Below, in pieces: positions 1-9,700 of a stretch of DNA of 64,000 bases. Below the pieces are notes generated by a model. That model had not been told where the DNA came from and did not search any database. It worked only from the letters and a program-made list of their open reading frames with translations. The translations under genes and the position numbers were made by a program. Position 1 is the first letter of the stretch. Each line of letters starts with the position of its first letter. The stretch comes from Paraburkholderia sp. SOS3 (GTDB taxonomy: Bacteria; Pseudomonadota; Gammaproteobacteria; Burkholderiales; Burkholderiaceae): the NCBI RefSeq assembly GCF_001922345.1, contig NZ_CP018812.1:496001-560000 (forward strand). Reading direction: 5' to 3'.

Positions 1-1494
1 CTTGCCCCAGGACTTGCTGCCGCGCAGGAAATGAAACCAGCCGAGCACGGCCCCGGTGTGCCGCAGCAGTTGGAACGTGAACGGCTCGGCGATCGCCGCG
101 GCCGTCGCCGACCACAGACTCGATCCGGCGCGCAGCCCGGTCCAGCGTCGATACAGGTGGATGCTCCAGATATAGAACGCGAGATCGAGCGCGGTCTTCA
201 GGAAGATCACGCTGAAGATCGAAACGACAATCGCGCCGTGGCCGCCGAACAGGAACGCGAGCAGCAGCGCGAACGCCGTCAGCCCGTAGACCGGCTGCAT
301 CGTATCGAATGCCTTGACCGGCAGCATGAGCATGCCGAGCGTGCCGTAGCGACGATTGCCGGTCATGTCGCGATTCCAGTATTGCGTTTCGAGGAAGCCG
401 GCGAACCAGCGGCGCCGTTGCCGCAGGAAGCTCGCGAGCGTATCGGGCGCGTCGGTCTGCGCGTGCGCGTCGCCGACCACGCGGACGTCCCAGTCGAGCC
501 CGCGGTCCACCGAATAGCGGCGCAGCCGATGGATCAGCTCGTAGTCTTCGACGAGGCACTGTCCGTCGAAGCCGCCGACCGCGACCAGCGCCTCGCGCCG
601 GAACGACGCGAAGGCGCCCGACACGAGCAGCAGGCTATCCGCGCGCATCCATGCAAAACGCGAGATGAAGTTGCGCATGTACTCGTACGTCTGGAACCAC
701 TGGAACAGGCGACCGCCAACCGACTTGCTGCAGATCGGCACCAGAATGCCGGTCGCCGCCACGAGCGTCCCGCTCGCCGCGAATGCCGCGCGCATTGCGC
801 GTGTCGCGTCGGGTGCGAGCAGCGTGTCCGCGTCGACGGTCATCACCGTTTCGGTCGTCATCCGATCGATCGCGGCGTTCAGCGCGCGCGCCTTGCCGCC
901 GTGCGGCAGACGCAGCCAGTACAGATTCGGATAACGCCTGCTCGGCGCGCTCAGTTCGCCGAGCTCGGGTGTTGCGAGACCGTAGCGCGTGGTCAGCAAT
1001 GTTTCGGTGCCGTCGGAAGAACCATCGTCGGCAATGATGATCTGCGCAGGCCCGTCGACCTGTTCGAGCAATGCGGCAAGCGTCACGGGCAGCACGGCCG
1101 CCTCGTTATGCGACGCAACGATGACACCCATCGCGGGCAAGCACCGCGCACCCGCCTCCGATAGCCCGGTTGCCGCGTTCGACGACATCATGCGCTGCGC
1201 GAGCGGCCACGACTTTATCGTGACGAAGAACAGCAGCAGCGTGTCGTAAACCACGTACGCAATGCCGGTTGCCCAAGCCACCACGCCATGCAGAAAGAAC
1301 GCGCGCGCAAACAGCAGCACCCACAGCGCCGTAACGCCGCCGTGAATCAGCCGGCCCGCCCAGGTCGCCGGCTGCGGCGTGATGCGTGGCGACACTGCAG
1401 CAAGCGCGTCTTCGAGCGAATGCTTAGTCGTACTGGCAGTGCGCTCGGCCTGCGCTTGCGGCGCCTGCGGTTCGATTACGACGTCTGCACACAT
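1..1494 (-). CDS. Glycosyltransferase family 2, processive type (partial, runs off the left edge)
   Basis: The first 498 residues are readable, from an ATG at 1494. The order is a soluble N-terminus, two hydrophobic stretches (about residues 52-95), then a GT-A fold with VIVASHNE near 123, DDGSSDG at 156-162, the DADT metal-binding motif at 221-224, EDYEL, and the processivity motif QRRRW. C-terminal transmembrane stretches follow. The family transfers sugars from nucleotide sugars at the inner membrane, as in PgaC, hyaluronan or cellulose synthases; the substrate cannot be told. The start codon overlaps the stop of the cytochrome b561 gene (TGATG), so the two are probably cotranscribed. The 3' end lies outside the window. 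Confidence 0.85.
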   Translation of the reverse strand, partial: MCADVVIEPQAPQAQAERTASTTKHSLEDALAAVSPRITPQPATWAGRLIHGGVTALWVLLFARAFFLHGVVAWATGIAYVVYDTLLLFFVTIKSWPLAQRMMSSNAATGLSEAGARCLPAMGVIVASHNEAAVLPVTLAALLEQVDGPAQIIIADDGSSDGTETLLTTRYGLATPELGELSAPSRRYPNLYWLRLPHGGKARALNAAIDRMTTETVMTVDADTLLAPDATRAMRAAFAASGTLVAATGILVPICSKSVGGRLFQWFQTYEYMRNFISRFAWMRADSLLLVSGAFASFRREALVAVGGFDGQCLVEDYELIHRLRRYSVDRGLDWDVRVVGDAHAQTDAPDTLASFLRQRRRWFAGFLETQYWNRDMTGNRRYGTLGMLMLPVKAFDTMQPVYGLTAFALLLAFLFGGHGAIVVSIFSVIFLKTALDLAFYIWSIHLYRRWTGLRAGSSLWSATAAAIAEPFTFQLLRHTGAVLGWFHFLRGSKSWGK

Positions 1495-2108
1495 CAAGGC
1501 ACCATCCGTTTGATGACCGAATGCCGATCCAGCCACTGATGCTTCAACGCACCGCCGACGTGCATCGCGAGCAACGCATAAAGCGCGTAGCCGAACCATG
1601 CGTGCACCGTGCCGAGCTTGTCGTGGAGATGGAGCCGTTCCTTGACGGCAGGATCGATATTCATGATGAAGCCGATCCGCGGCCATTCGAAAAGGTGGAA
1701 ATACTGCATCGGATGCGTCGCCGCGTCCTTCCATGCGGAATCGTGCGCCCAGCCGGAAAGCGGCAAACCGATCATCAGCAGATACAGCAGGAAATGCGCA
1801 ACATGCGCGGCCATCCGTTCCCACGCCGGAAACTCGTTCGGCAACGGCGGCGGCTTATGCGAGACGCGCCACAAAATGCGTAACAGCGCGAGACCAAGCA
1901 CCGTGATGCCGATCGACTTATGCGTATCGATGACCGGTCGCACCCAATCGTCGGGCAGCGAATCGGCGCTCAAGCCCAGCACGACATTGCAGATGATCAA
2001 CAGCGCGATCACCCAGTGCAGCACCATTGCGATGCGCGTGTATTGGGTCGGCTCGCCGGCGCGAGCAAGCGCCGTGGGTCCGTGCCGGGACTCGATTCGG
2101 GTCGTCAT
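1494..2108 (-). CDS. Cytochrome b561 family protein
   Basis: This 204-residue integral membrane protein has about four transmembrane helices. Candidate haem-ligand histidines are in VLHWVIAL (helix 1), DTHKSIG (helix 2) and the last helix region HAWFGYALYALLAMHVGG. Its length fits the prokaryotic CybB-like family, which carries b-type haem and moves electrons, probably from quinol. It overlaps the downstream glycosyltransferase gene by one base, which suggests coupling. The start lacks a strong Shine-Dalgarno sequence, but the reading frame and helix 1 leave little room for another start. Its electron acceptor is unknown. Confidence 0.88.
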   Translation of the reverse strand: MTTRIESRHGPTALARAGEPTQYTRIAMVLHWVIALLIICNVVLGLSADSLPDDWVRPVIDTHKSIGITVLGLALLRILWRVSHKPPPLPNEFPAWERMAAHVAHFLLYLLMIGLPLSGWAHDSAWKDAATHPMQYFHLFEWPRIGFIMNIDPAVKERLHLHDKLGTVHAWFGYALYALLAMHVGGALKHQWLDRHSVIKRMVP

Positions 2109-2300
2109 TGGTATTTTTTCGGGAAATAGGGTTGGCGACGAAAGCTATTCGAAATGGACGCACAAGCGACGCGCAAACGTGCGGTCAGTTCGCTTGACTG
2201 CTTAACGCACAGACTATCCGTTTTATTCCGGGTTTTCCTGTACGTCGAAGTGTATTGGCGTCCGAATGTGTTTCAGTTCATTGCAAGGGACATCGAAATT

Positions 2301-3218
2301 TCATCGAACGAAAGCGTCGATGCCCTGTACGAGGCGTTTCGCAAGGCGCGGCTGGCGCAGCTGGTCGATCCACCATTGCAGGGCGCGGCCGTCATGGTCA
2401 CCGCGCCACGCGACGTATAGCACATTCGGCTCGCGCGGGTCGGCCGTCTCCTTTTCGATCAGCTCGCCTCGCTTCAATAACGACGCAACGCGCTGCCGCG
2501 GCACCCAGCCGACCCCGAGGCCGTCACGCTGCGCGAGAATCTTCGCGCGCATGGTCGGCACCGCGAGCGACGCCTGCCCGCCGACGACGCCATATGCGCG
2601 GCCGCTCGCGCGTGACGAATCCGCCACCGCAATCGCACGCTGTTTCGAGATCTGGTCACGCTTGAGCGGCTCTTTGGCCGAAGCGAGCGGATGGCGCGGC
2701 GACACCGCGAACACCCATTCGACAACGCCGAGTTCGAACCAGCGCAGGCCCGCAATAGCCGGCGGTTCGTTGGTTGCGCCAACAATCAGGTCGGCGCGAC
2801 CGTCGCGCAACGCCTCCCATGTGCCGCTCAGCACCTCATGCGTCAGGCGCAGCTTCACGCCCGATTGCAGTGCATCGAATGCGTGGATCAGCGGCATCAG
2901 CGTGTCGAATTCCATCAGTTCGTCGCTGACTATCCACAGGCGATCTTCCCAGCCGCTCGCCACCTGGCGCACGCGCTGCGTCATTCGCGCGACATCGTGC
3001 ATGAGCCGGGCCGCCTCTTCGGCGAGCAGATGGCCTGCTGGCGTCAATTGCAGGCGATAGCGGCGGCGATCGAACAGCAGCGCATCGAAGCGCGTCTCGA
3101 GCTGGCGCGCCGCATGCGAGACGGTGGATGGCGCCTTGCCGAGGCGCGCCGCCGCCCGCGACAGGCTGCCGCTCTCGCGGATCGCTTCGAGCAGCGTCAA
3201 TTCTTCGTCGGTCAACAT
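2301..3218 (-). CDS. LysR-family transcriptional regulator
   Basis: The chosen start at 3218 gives 305 residues, the usual LysR length. An in-frame ATG at 3281 exists, but the internal ATG has GGAG six bases upstream and begins exactly at the helix-turn-helix (MLTDEELTLLEAI, then RAAARLGKAPSTVSHAARQL). The rest matches a LysR effector-binding domain, including GTWEALRDGRADLIVGA. No divergently transcribed target adjoins it, because its neighbours also read leftward. The regulated genes and ligand cannot be inferred from the sequence. Confidence 0.9.
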   Translation of the reverse strand: MLTDEELTLLEAIRESGSLSRAAARLGKAPSTVSHAARQLETRFDALLFDRRRYRLQLTPAGHLLAEEAARLMHDVARMTQRVRQVASGWEDRLWIVSDELMEFDTLMPLIHAFDALQSGVKLRLTHEVLSGTWEALRDGRADLIVGATNEPPAIAGLRWFELGVVEWVFAVSPRHPLASAKEPLKRDQISKQRAIAVADSSRASGRAYGVVGGQASLAVPTMRAKILAQRDGLGVGWVPRQRVASLLKRGELIEKETADPREPNVLYVAWRGDHDGRALQWWIDQLRQPRLAKRLVQGIDAFVR

Positions 3219-3333
3219 GTTCAACTCCGTCGAACGTATCGGGCGGAACGATCGTACGGCAAAGCGTCCGGGCCCGCTCATCGTGCGCGGCGACCGGCCT
3301 GTTCCGCGACGCCTGCGCGCCCGGGCAACGCGA

Positions 3334-6300
3334 CTAGTTCAGCAAGGTCGATAGCTTCTGGCGACGCGCTTCTTTCTGGCGGACCCTGTCCATCGCGTCC
3401 TCGCTGATCCGGTAGCTCGAAGAAAGCGTCCTCTGGCCGAACCTCACCGTGCCGGACCGGGGATCGTATTCGGCCCGCCAGTGCTCGACACCATCGAGCG
3501 TGTGCGCCGTGAGCCGGCCCGGCGCCGTCGACATCAGGTAATAGCCGTCGGGAAACAGCCAGGCGGCATTGTTCTCCAACAGCCACCTGGATGTGTCGCG
3601 CACGTCTGCGTAAGGTATCCAGTCGGCATAGTTCAGGAAATTGCCTTCGTACCTGTTGCCCGGCACCTTCGTCACGAAATGTGTCGCCGTCTCGGGCAGC
3701 GCCGAATCCGGATCTGTCTCGAACAGATAGAGACGATGCTGCCCGCCCGTGAGTCTTCGAAACGTGTATTCGTTGATCTGCGGCGGCGTGGCGCGTGCGC
3801 CATCGGGCCTCCTGAGCGCCCATTGCGACCGCAGCCCGGCACTGGCGTCCGTCACGAACGGTTGATATGCCATTACGCCGACCGTCAGATACTTGCCGTC
3901 TTCCAGATGCACGAGCTGCGAATTCGCATAGTTGAATACACCGTTGGTGCTGTTCGGATTTGACGGCAGTGCGCCGAGATACACGTTTCCATCGTTCCCG
4001 ACCCGCAACACCTTGCTGTAATCGCTCGCCAGATGGAAGCGGCCGTCGTCGCCCATCGTGAACTCATGGCGGCTCGCCGGAGTCCGCGTGCCGGCCACCT
4101 GCGGCACGCCCTCCGCGTCGATATAAAGGCGTACGCCTTGCGTATCGTTACCGCCGTATGCGTCGATCGTCAGCGGTCCACGATAATCGAGGGCCGCCGC
4201 CTGCCGCGCCTGAATGCGGCGCACCTTTTCCCACGCGTTGTCGTAAAACTGCGCGTGCATCCGGTTCAGATCCTGTTTGAATCCGATTGCGACTCCGCGG
4301 CTATCTCTCGTTACGAACGCGCGATAACCCGACTGATTCCATACGCCGCTGTCGAGCGGCAGCCGCGACAGCTGCGGTTGCGCGCCGGCCGTGCGCGTCT
4401 GGTTATAAACGTCCCATCGGTATTTCGGGTTAGCCACGAACGCACCGGCCACGCCATGACTGACGGCGCGCCACCCGCGAATCTGCGCATAGTCGATCCG
4501 GCCCATCGCCGCGACCTCGAAGTTTTCCGGCCTGCGCACATACGAGCCGAGGCTCATATTGACGTCGATCATGTTCGGCGTCGGCGCCACGAAATAGATA
4601 TAGCCGCTGGCGTCCGGCAGCTTTGCGACCGCCGCGCGCTCGCGGCGGAACGTGGCGAGATAGCCGGCGCTATCGAGCAGCTTCAGGTTCGATGCGGTAT
4701 CGAAGTTGTGCAGATCGAGGTTCACGTTGCGCATCGCGATCTGCTCCGATGAAAAGCCGCCGCGCGCCTCGAGTTCCGCCGGCGCGACGGTCGAAGGCCG
4801 GAACAGCGCGTATGGCTTGGGATCCCGTGCGTAATCGGTCGAGCGTTTCAGATCGACGTGCGGCCGCTGCGTGTCCGGCGAGTCGTCGAGACCGAAATCG
4901 GGCGGCGCAATGGGCGACGGGAACGGCGGCGTCTGGGACGGGTTTCCGTTGATTCCGAGCAGCGGCTCGATGCCGCCGAGCGTGATATTCGCAGCCAGCG
5001 ATTCGTGCTGCCACGGTGCGCCCTGTTCAGCCTGTCCTTGCGGTGCCGCCTGATCGTCGTCGTAATGACCGAAATACACCGTATCGACGTGCGTCACGCC
5101 GCCCGAGTCCGCATACCCGTCATTGATCGCGCTCGCCAATGCTTCGGACATCGCATTGAAATCCGCATATCGGAACACGCCGCTGCGGGGCTCGTGGAGT
5201 TCGTAGCGGTCGCGATGGAAATCGCCGGATGCGCCATGCCGCTGAATAACGATCGAATAGGCGTCTGCCGCGTCGCGGCCGGCAGGCGCGGCGCCGCCCG
5301 TTGCGCCGCCCGCCGCGGGCGGCGTTCCGAAGGTCAGACGCAGTTCCGCGACGTCGTTGCGATATGGCACGCGCGTGTCCTCGACATCGCGCAGTTCGCT
5401 AAAGCGATGCCTCAGATCGTCAATCAGACGCGGTGCGACGTTGATATGCAAGGCGCCGGGTCGCCGGCTCCGATGCGGCAAATCCGTCAGCAGTCCCTGT
5501 CTGTTCTGCTGCTGCAGGGCGCTGATTTCGTCGATCGAGCGGGACCGGCGCGTCTCATCCGAAAGTCCGCGCCAGATATCGTCGGTCGCCTGAATCAGCG
5601 TCGGCGCGCGGCCCTGCGCGACGTTCCTCAGCGCAAGGTACGCAACGCCTTGCGACGCGGTTTCGACGGCGCGTGCGTCGCCGGCTGCAGCGGCAAGCGC
5701 CGCGCCCGACAGTTCGTTCGATTCCTGCGCGGTGGAGGCGAGCAGACGGCGCAAGCGGGACTCCTCGCGCGACAGCGCGGATGCCGGTAGCGACGGCCCG
5801 CTCGTCATATGCGGCAGCAGCAGCCCTCCTTGCGGCAACGCCGACTGACTGTAGAACTCGATGCTCTGTGGCTCGGCCTCGAAGGCATTGCCAGGATCCC
5901 TGAATGCGGTGTTCAGGTATGCCTCGAGCGCCTCCCGCATCGATCGCTGGTTCTGATACAAAAACGCGCCGTTGTTCGGGTCGAAGATCGCATATTCGCC
6001 GCGATCGCGGCGCTGCACGAGCAGTGCGTGTCCATTTATCTCACGCGGCCTCTGTGTTGAAACCGGCGCGCCGGCAGCCGGCGCGCGATACAGCGCAAGC
6101 CGCACAAACGCCAATTCGCGCTCGCGCAGCTCGCTGCCCAGGTGGTTTAGCGCGCTGTTGATCGTCGCATCGCGCTCGGAACCCGGCGTGATCCGTTCGG
6201 TCAGTCGCAACTGAAAGTTCCCCAGCGCAAGCGACGATGCGCGCCGTTGATATGCGCCGACGCGGCCAAACATTTGGGCCGCCGTTCCGTCCGCGCGTCT

Positions 6301-6669
6301 TGTCGCGTCTTCGCGAATCTGTTGAACAACCGCATAGAGGCTCGGCGGGGCGGCCCGGCCGCCCTGATCGATGCGGCGCATCACCTCGCGCACCCAGCCT
6401 TCGCACGCCGGCCTGTAGTCGATGTTGTCCTCGCTTCGATAGCGATACTGGTCGAACGTGCGGTACGAATACGATTTCGACTTCAACGCATCGCCGCCGC
6501 GACATTCGCGAAACTCTCTCATCTGTGCGCATCGGCTCAGCACGGGCCCTCGGGGCGTGGGCGTCGACGGCTCAGGGCGGCTGTCGTCTGCCGCCGGCTC
6601 GTCGACTCGCGGGACCGGCGGCGTGGCCGGCGGTTGCACCGAGCTACCGGCGAGAGCAGATGAGAACAT
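3334..6669 (-). CDS. Multidomain toxin/effector A: two YopT-like modules plus cholera-toxin-like ADP-ribosyltransferase
   Basis: The chosen ATG at 6669 has AGGAG about eight bases upstream and gives 1111 residues; a start 39 codons further upstream lacks this. The N-terminus is Ser/Pro-rich with no signal peptide. Module 1 (about 45-275) shows the C58/YopT pattern: C89 in ACEGW, H214 in NGHALL, D230 in FDPNNG. Module 2 (about 325-535) has the same layout, but the triad positions read S339, Y471 and E493, so it looks catalytically dead. A cholera-toxin-A-like domain (about 618-760) follows: FRPST (R624), DSAGYLAT, and FEVAAMGRIDYAQIRGW with E718. About 350 C-terminal residues are unassigned. 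It is a tandem paralog of the next gene upstream, 120 bases away. Host-cell targeting is inferred from the families; no secretion system is in the window. Confidence 0.72.
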   Translation of the reverse strand: MFSSALAGSSVQPPATPPVPRVDEPAADDSRPEPSTPTPRGPVLSRCAQMREFRECRGGDALKSKSYSYRTFDQYRYRSEDNIDYRPACEGWVREVMRRIDQGGRAAPPSLYAVVQQIREDATRRADGTAAQMFGRVGAYQRRASSLALGNFQLRLTERITPGSERDATINSALNHLGSELRERELAFVRLALYRAPAAGAPVSTQRPREINGHALLVQRRDRGEYAIFDPNNGAFLYQNQRSMREALEAYLNTAFRDPGNAFEAEPQSIEFYSQSALPQGGLLLPHMTSGPSLPASALSREESRLRRLLASTAQESNELSGAALAAAAGDARAVETASQGVAYLALRNVAQGRAPTLIQATDDIWRGLSDETRRSRSIDEISALQQQNRQGLLTDLPHRSRRPGALHINVAPRLIDDLRHRFSELRDVEDTRVPYRNDVAELRLTFGTPPAAGGATGGAAPAGRDAADAYSIVIQRHGASGDFHRDRYELHEPRSGVFRYADFNAMSEALASAINDGYADSGGVTHVDTVYFGHYDDDQAAPQGQAEQGAPWQHESLAANITLGGIEPLLGINGNPSQTPPFPSPIAPPDFGLDDSPDTQRPHVDLKRSTDYARDPKPYALFRPSTVAPAELEARGGFSSEQIAMRNVNLDLHNFDTASNLKLLDSAGYLATFRRERAAVAKLPDASGYIYFVAPTPNMIDVNMSLGSYVRRPENFEVAAMGRIDYAQIRGWRAVSHGVAGAFVANPKYRWDVYNQTRTAGAQPQLSRLPLDSGVWNQSGYRAFVTRDSRGVAIGFKQDLNRMHAQFYDNAWEKVRRIQARQAAALDYRGPLTIDAYGGNDTQGVRLYIDAEGVPQVAGTRTPASRHEFTMGDDGRFHLASDYSKVLRVGNDGNVYLGALPSNPNSTNGVFNYANSQLVHLEDGKYLTVGVMAYQPFVTDASAGLRSQWALRRPDGARATPPQINEYTFRRLTGGQHRLYLFETDPDSALPETATHFVTKVPGNRYEGNFLNYADWIPYADVRDTSRWLLENNAAWLFPDGYYLMSTAPGRLTAHTLDGVEHWRAEYDPRSGTVRFGQRTLSSSYRISEDAMDRVRQKEARRQKLSTLLN

Positions 6670-6789
6670 GATGTGCTCCTTGCAGCGTCGCGACGCGGCC
6701 ATGTTGACCGTCGTATTGCAACATGCGGGCAAGGACGCCGCGTCGTATCGGGGTGCGACATGACGGTACGGCGGACACTGACGCACCGC

Positions 6790-9700
6790 TCACTTCATGA
6801 AATAAACGCCCCTCAGGGCTGTGCGTAGAAATTCACGGCGCGCTTCGCCCTCCTGCACCCTTTGCCATGCATCGTCGCTTATCCGGTAGGCGCGGCCGGC
6901 ACGGTCGGGCAAGCGCCGGGACGGCCCGCCTGCGCCATCGTCCTTGCCTGCGGCGGACGTGCCGGAAATGCGCTGTACGGTGCTCCCTCCCACGGTCCGC
7001 ACCTGCAAACCGCCGGTTCGATCCGGCACCGCGTAGTACCCATCCCGAAAGAGCCATGCGGCGTTCTGAGAATCGAGCCAACGCGCCACGTCGCGGGCGT
7101 CGCCGGCCGTCATATGCGAGGCGTAATCAGCGAAGTCGCCGTAAAACCGGTTGACTGGTACACGCGTGACGAAATGCGTTGCGGTTTCGGGCAGAGCGGT
7201 ATCCGGATCTTCCTCGAACCGGAATAATTGTTGCCGGCTGCCCGCCGCCCTTGCGTCGAACGTATGCAAGTTTGTCGACGGCGGTGCGGCGCGCTGTCCG
7301 TCGGGGCGTTCGAGACGCCAGTCCGAACGCCAACCGGCGTCCCAACGGGTAACAAACGGCGTAAACGCCGTCTTGCCGACTGTCAGATACTTGTCGTCCT
7401 CGCGATGCACGAGATGGCGTCCGTCATAAGCGAATACACCGTTCAGCGATGCGGGGTCCTCGGGAATTCTGCCCAGATAGACGTATCCGTCGTTGCCGAC
7501 GCGCAGCACCGCGCCATGGTCGTTCGCCAGATGAAAGCGCCCGTCGTCGCCGATCGCAAACGAGCTGCGGTTGCCCGCGTGCCTTGCATAGCGGCTGTAG
7601 GCGGTATCGGCAGCCACCTGGCCATACCCGTCGATGAAGACATGGGTTCTCGATGCGTCCCCGCCATATGCTTGAATCGTCAGCGGCCCGCGGTAATCGA
7701 CTCCCATCGCCTGGCGCATCTGCAGATTGCGTACTTTCTGCCACGCATTGTCGTAAAACGCCGCGTGCTCGACATTCGGATCGCAGTGGAATACCGCTGC
7801 ACCGTTCTCGCCCGTCGAGACGAACGAGCGGTGAGGCGCGGTGTGCCACGCGTCGCCGGTAATCGGCATACGGGCAAGCTGCGGCTGTGCGCCTGCCGTG
7901 CCCGTCCGATCGTAAACATCCCAGCGATATTTCGGATTCTTGATAAATTCTCCGGCAATGCCGCCTGTCACGGCACGCCAGCCGCGAATCTGCTCGTAGT
8001 CGATGCGCCCCATCGCCGCGATTTCGCCGGATTGCAGATCACGCGCGTGCGATCCGAGTGTCGCGCCGACGTCGATCATGTTCGGCGTCGGTGCGACGAA
8101 GTACACGAAGCCGTTTTGTGCATGAGCTTGCAGACGGCCGAGTGCGACACGTTCGTTGCGAAAAGTCGCCAGATAGCCCGCGCTGTCGGTGACGGCCGGC
8201 CGTGCCGCCAGGTCGGCGTCGTGAAGATCGAGATCGACGTCGCGCAGCTTCGTCTGTTCCATGTCGAAACCGCCGCGCGCCATCAGCACTTCTGGGCTCA
8301 GCGTCGATGGGCGAAACAGCGCATACGGCCGGCGCTCGGCCGGCGGCCGTTCCGGCGAGCGCTTCAGCTCGTCGTGACCGGAACCGGCAAGCGACGTCGG
8401 CCCCGTGTTCACGTCGGGCGGCGGCGGCAGCGTCGCGTGAGGCGGCGTCATTGCAGGGCTGCCGCCAATATCGAGCATGCGTTCGACGCTGCCGAGGCGC
8501 ATGTCGGCCGCTGGTGACTCCCGCGACGTGGACGGCATAGGCAAGACAGGCAAGACCTGATGCTCGCGCCGGCTGTCGGCGAACCACGTGGTGTCTGCAC
8601 GCTCGATGCCGCCCGATTCCGGATAACCATTGTCAAACAGGCTTCGCAACGCCGACGACATCCGCGCGAAGTCCGCGTATCGGAATACGCCGACACCGGG
8701 ATCGTAAACGGCGTACCCGTCGCGCTCGAAGTCGGCCGATGGCCGCAGCCGCTGCACGACGATCGAATGGCCTTGCGCGTCGTCGCTTTCGCTTGCGTTC
8801 GGATCGTCGCTATCGACGGACCGGAACGTCAGTCCGATTTCGGCAAAGTCATTCCGGGAGCCGCGCACGGCGTGATCGCGATAGTACGCGGTGGCGAACT
8901 GCCGTCGTAGATCGTCGACGAGCGCGGCGCCCGAACGAATGCCGGTCGCCCCCGCATGCCGGAGCCGGTCCGTTATCTCCGCCACGACTGCGTACTGGTT
9001 CTGCTCCTGAAGTTCGGCGATGTCGCGAATCGTCGATTGCCGGCTCGCGGCATTGCCTAGCTGTACCCGTATATCTTCGACTGCCGACAGCAAATCCGGC
9101 GCGCGGCCACGCGCGACGTTCTCCATCGCGCGAACCACGAGCCCGCTGCACATGCCAGCCATCACGCGCCGCTGCCCTGCCGCCGCGGAAAGCCCGTCGT
9201 CCGACAGGTGATTGGACGCGTCCGCAGTGTCCGCGTAAGCGCGCAAGGTCGCAGCGCTGCTGTGCGATTGAGAAGACGGTCCCGGTTGCGACGCATCGGC
9301 CCACGCATCGGCCGGCGCAACGACAGCCTCGACCGCCTGCGCGGAAGCGCCCTGCGAGGGGCTCCGCGACGCGGAGAAGAATTCGAGGCTATCGGGCACG
9401 ACGATGCGCCCCGCTTCGCCGAAAGCGTCGTCGAGATATCCGCGCAGCGCGTGGTCGGCGGCGCGCCAGGTCGGGTACACGAACGCGCCGTTATTCGGGT
9501 CGAAGATCGTGTAACGATCGTGCTGCTGTCGTTGAATCGCGAGCGTGTGCCCTGTGCGCCCTTCGTTCGACCCGCGCACGGTCAATCCGACGCGCAATAC
9601 GGCCAGGTCGCCTGAATTGCGCAGATGCCCACGCGCTGCGCCTAACATGCCGTCCACCCGTTCGCCCCGCTCGCCATGCGGATCCGAATATACGACGGGA

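Noticed and set aside
31..1164. 377-codon open frame on the plus strand
   Set aside because: Antisense to the partial glycosyltransferase, which has DDGSSDG, DADT and QRRRW in the minus strand.
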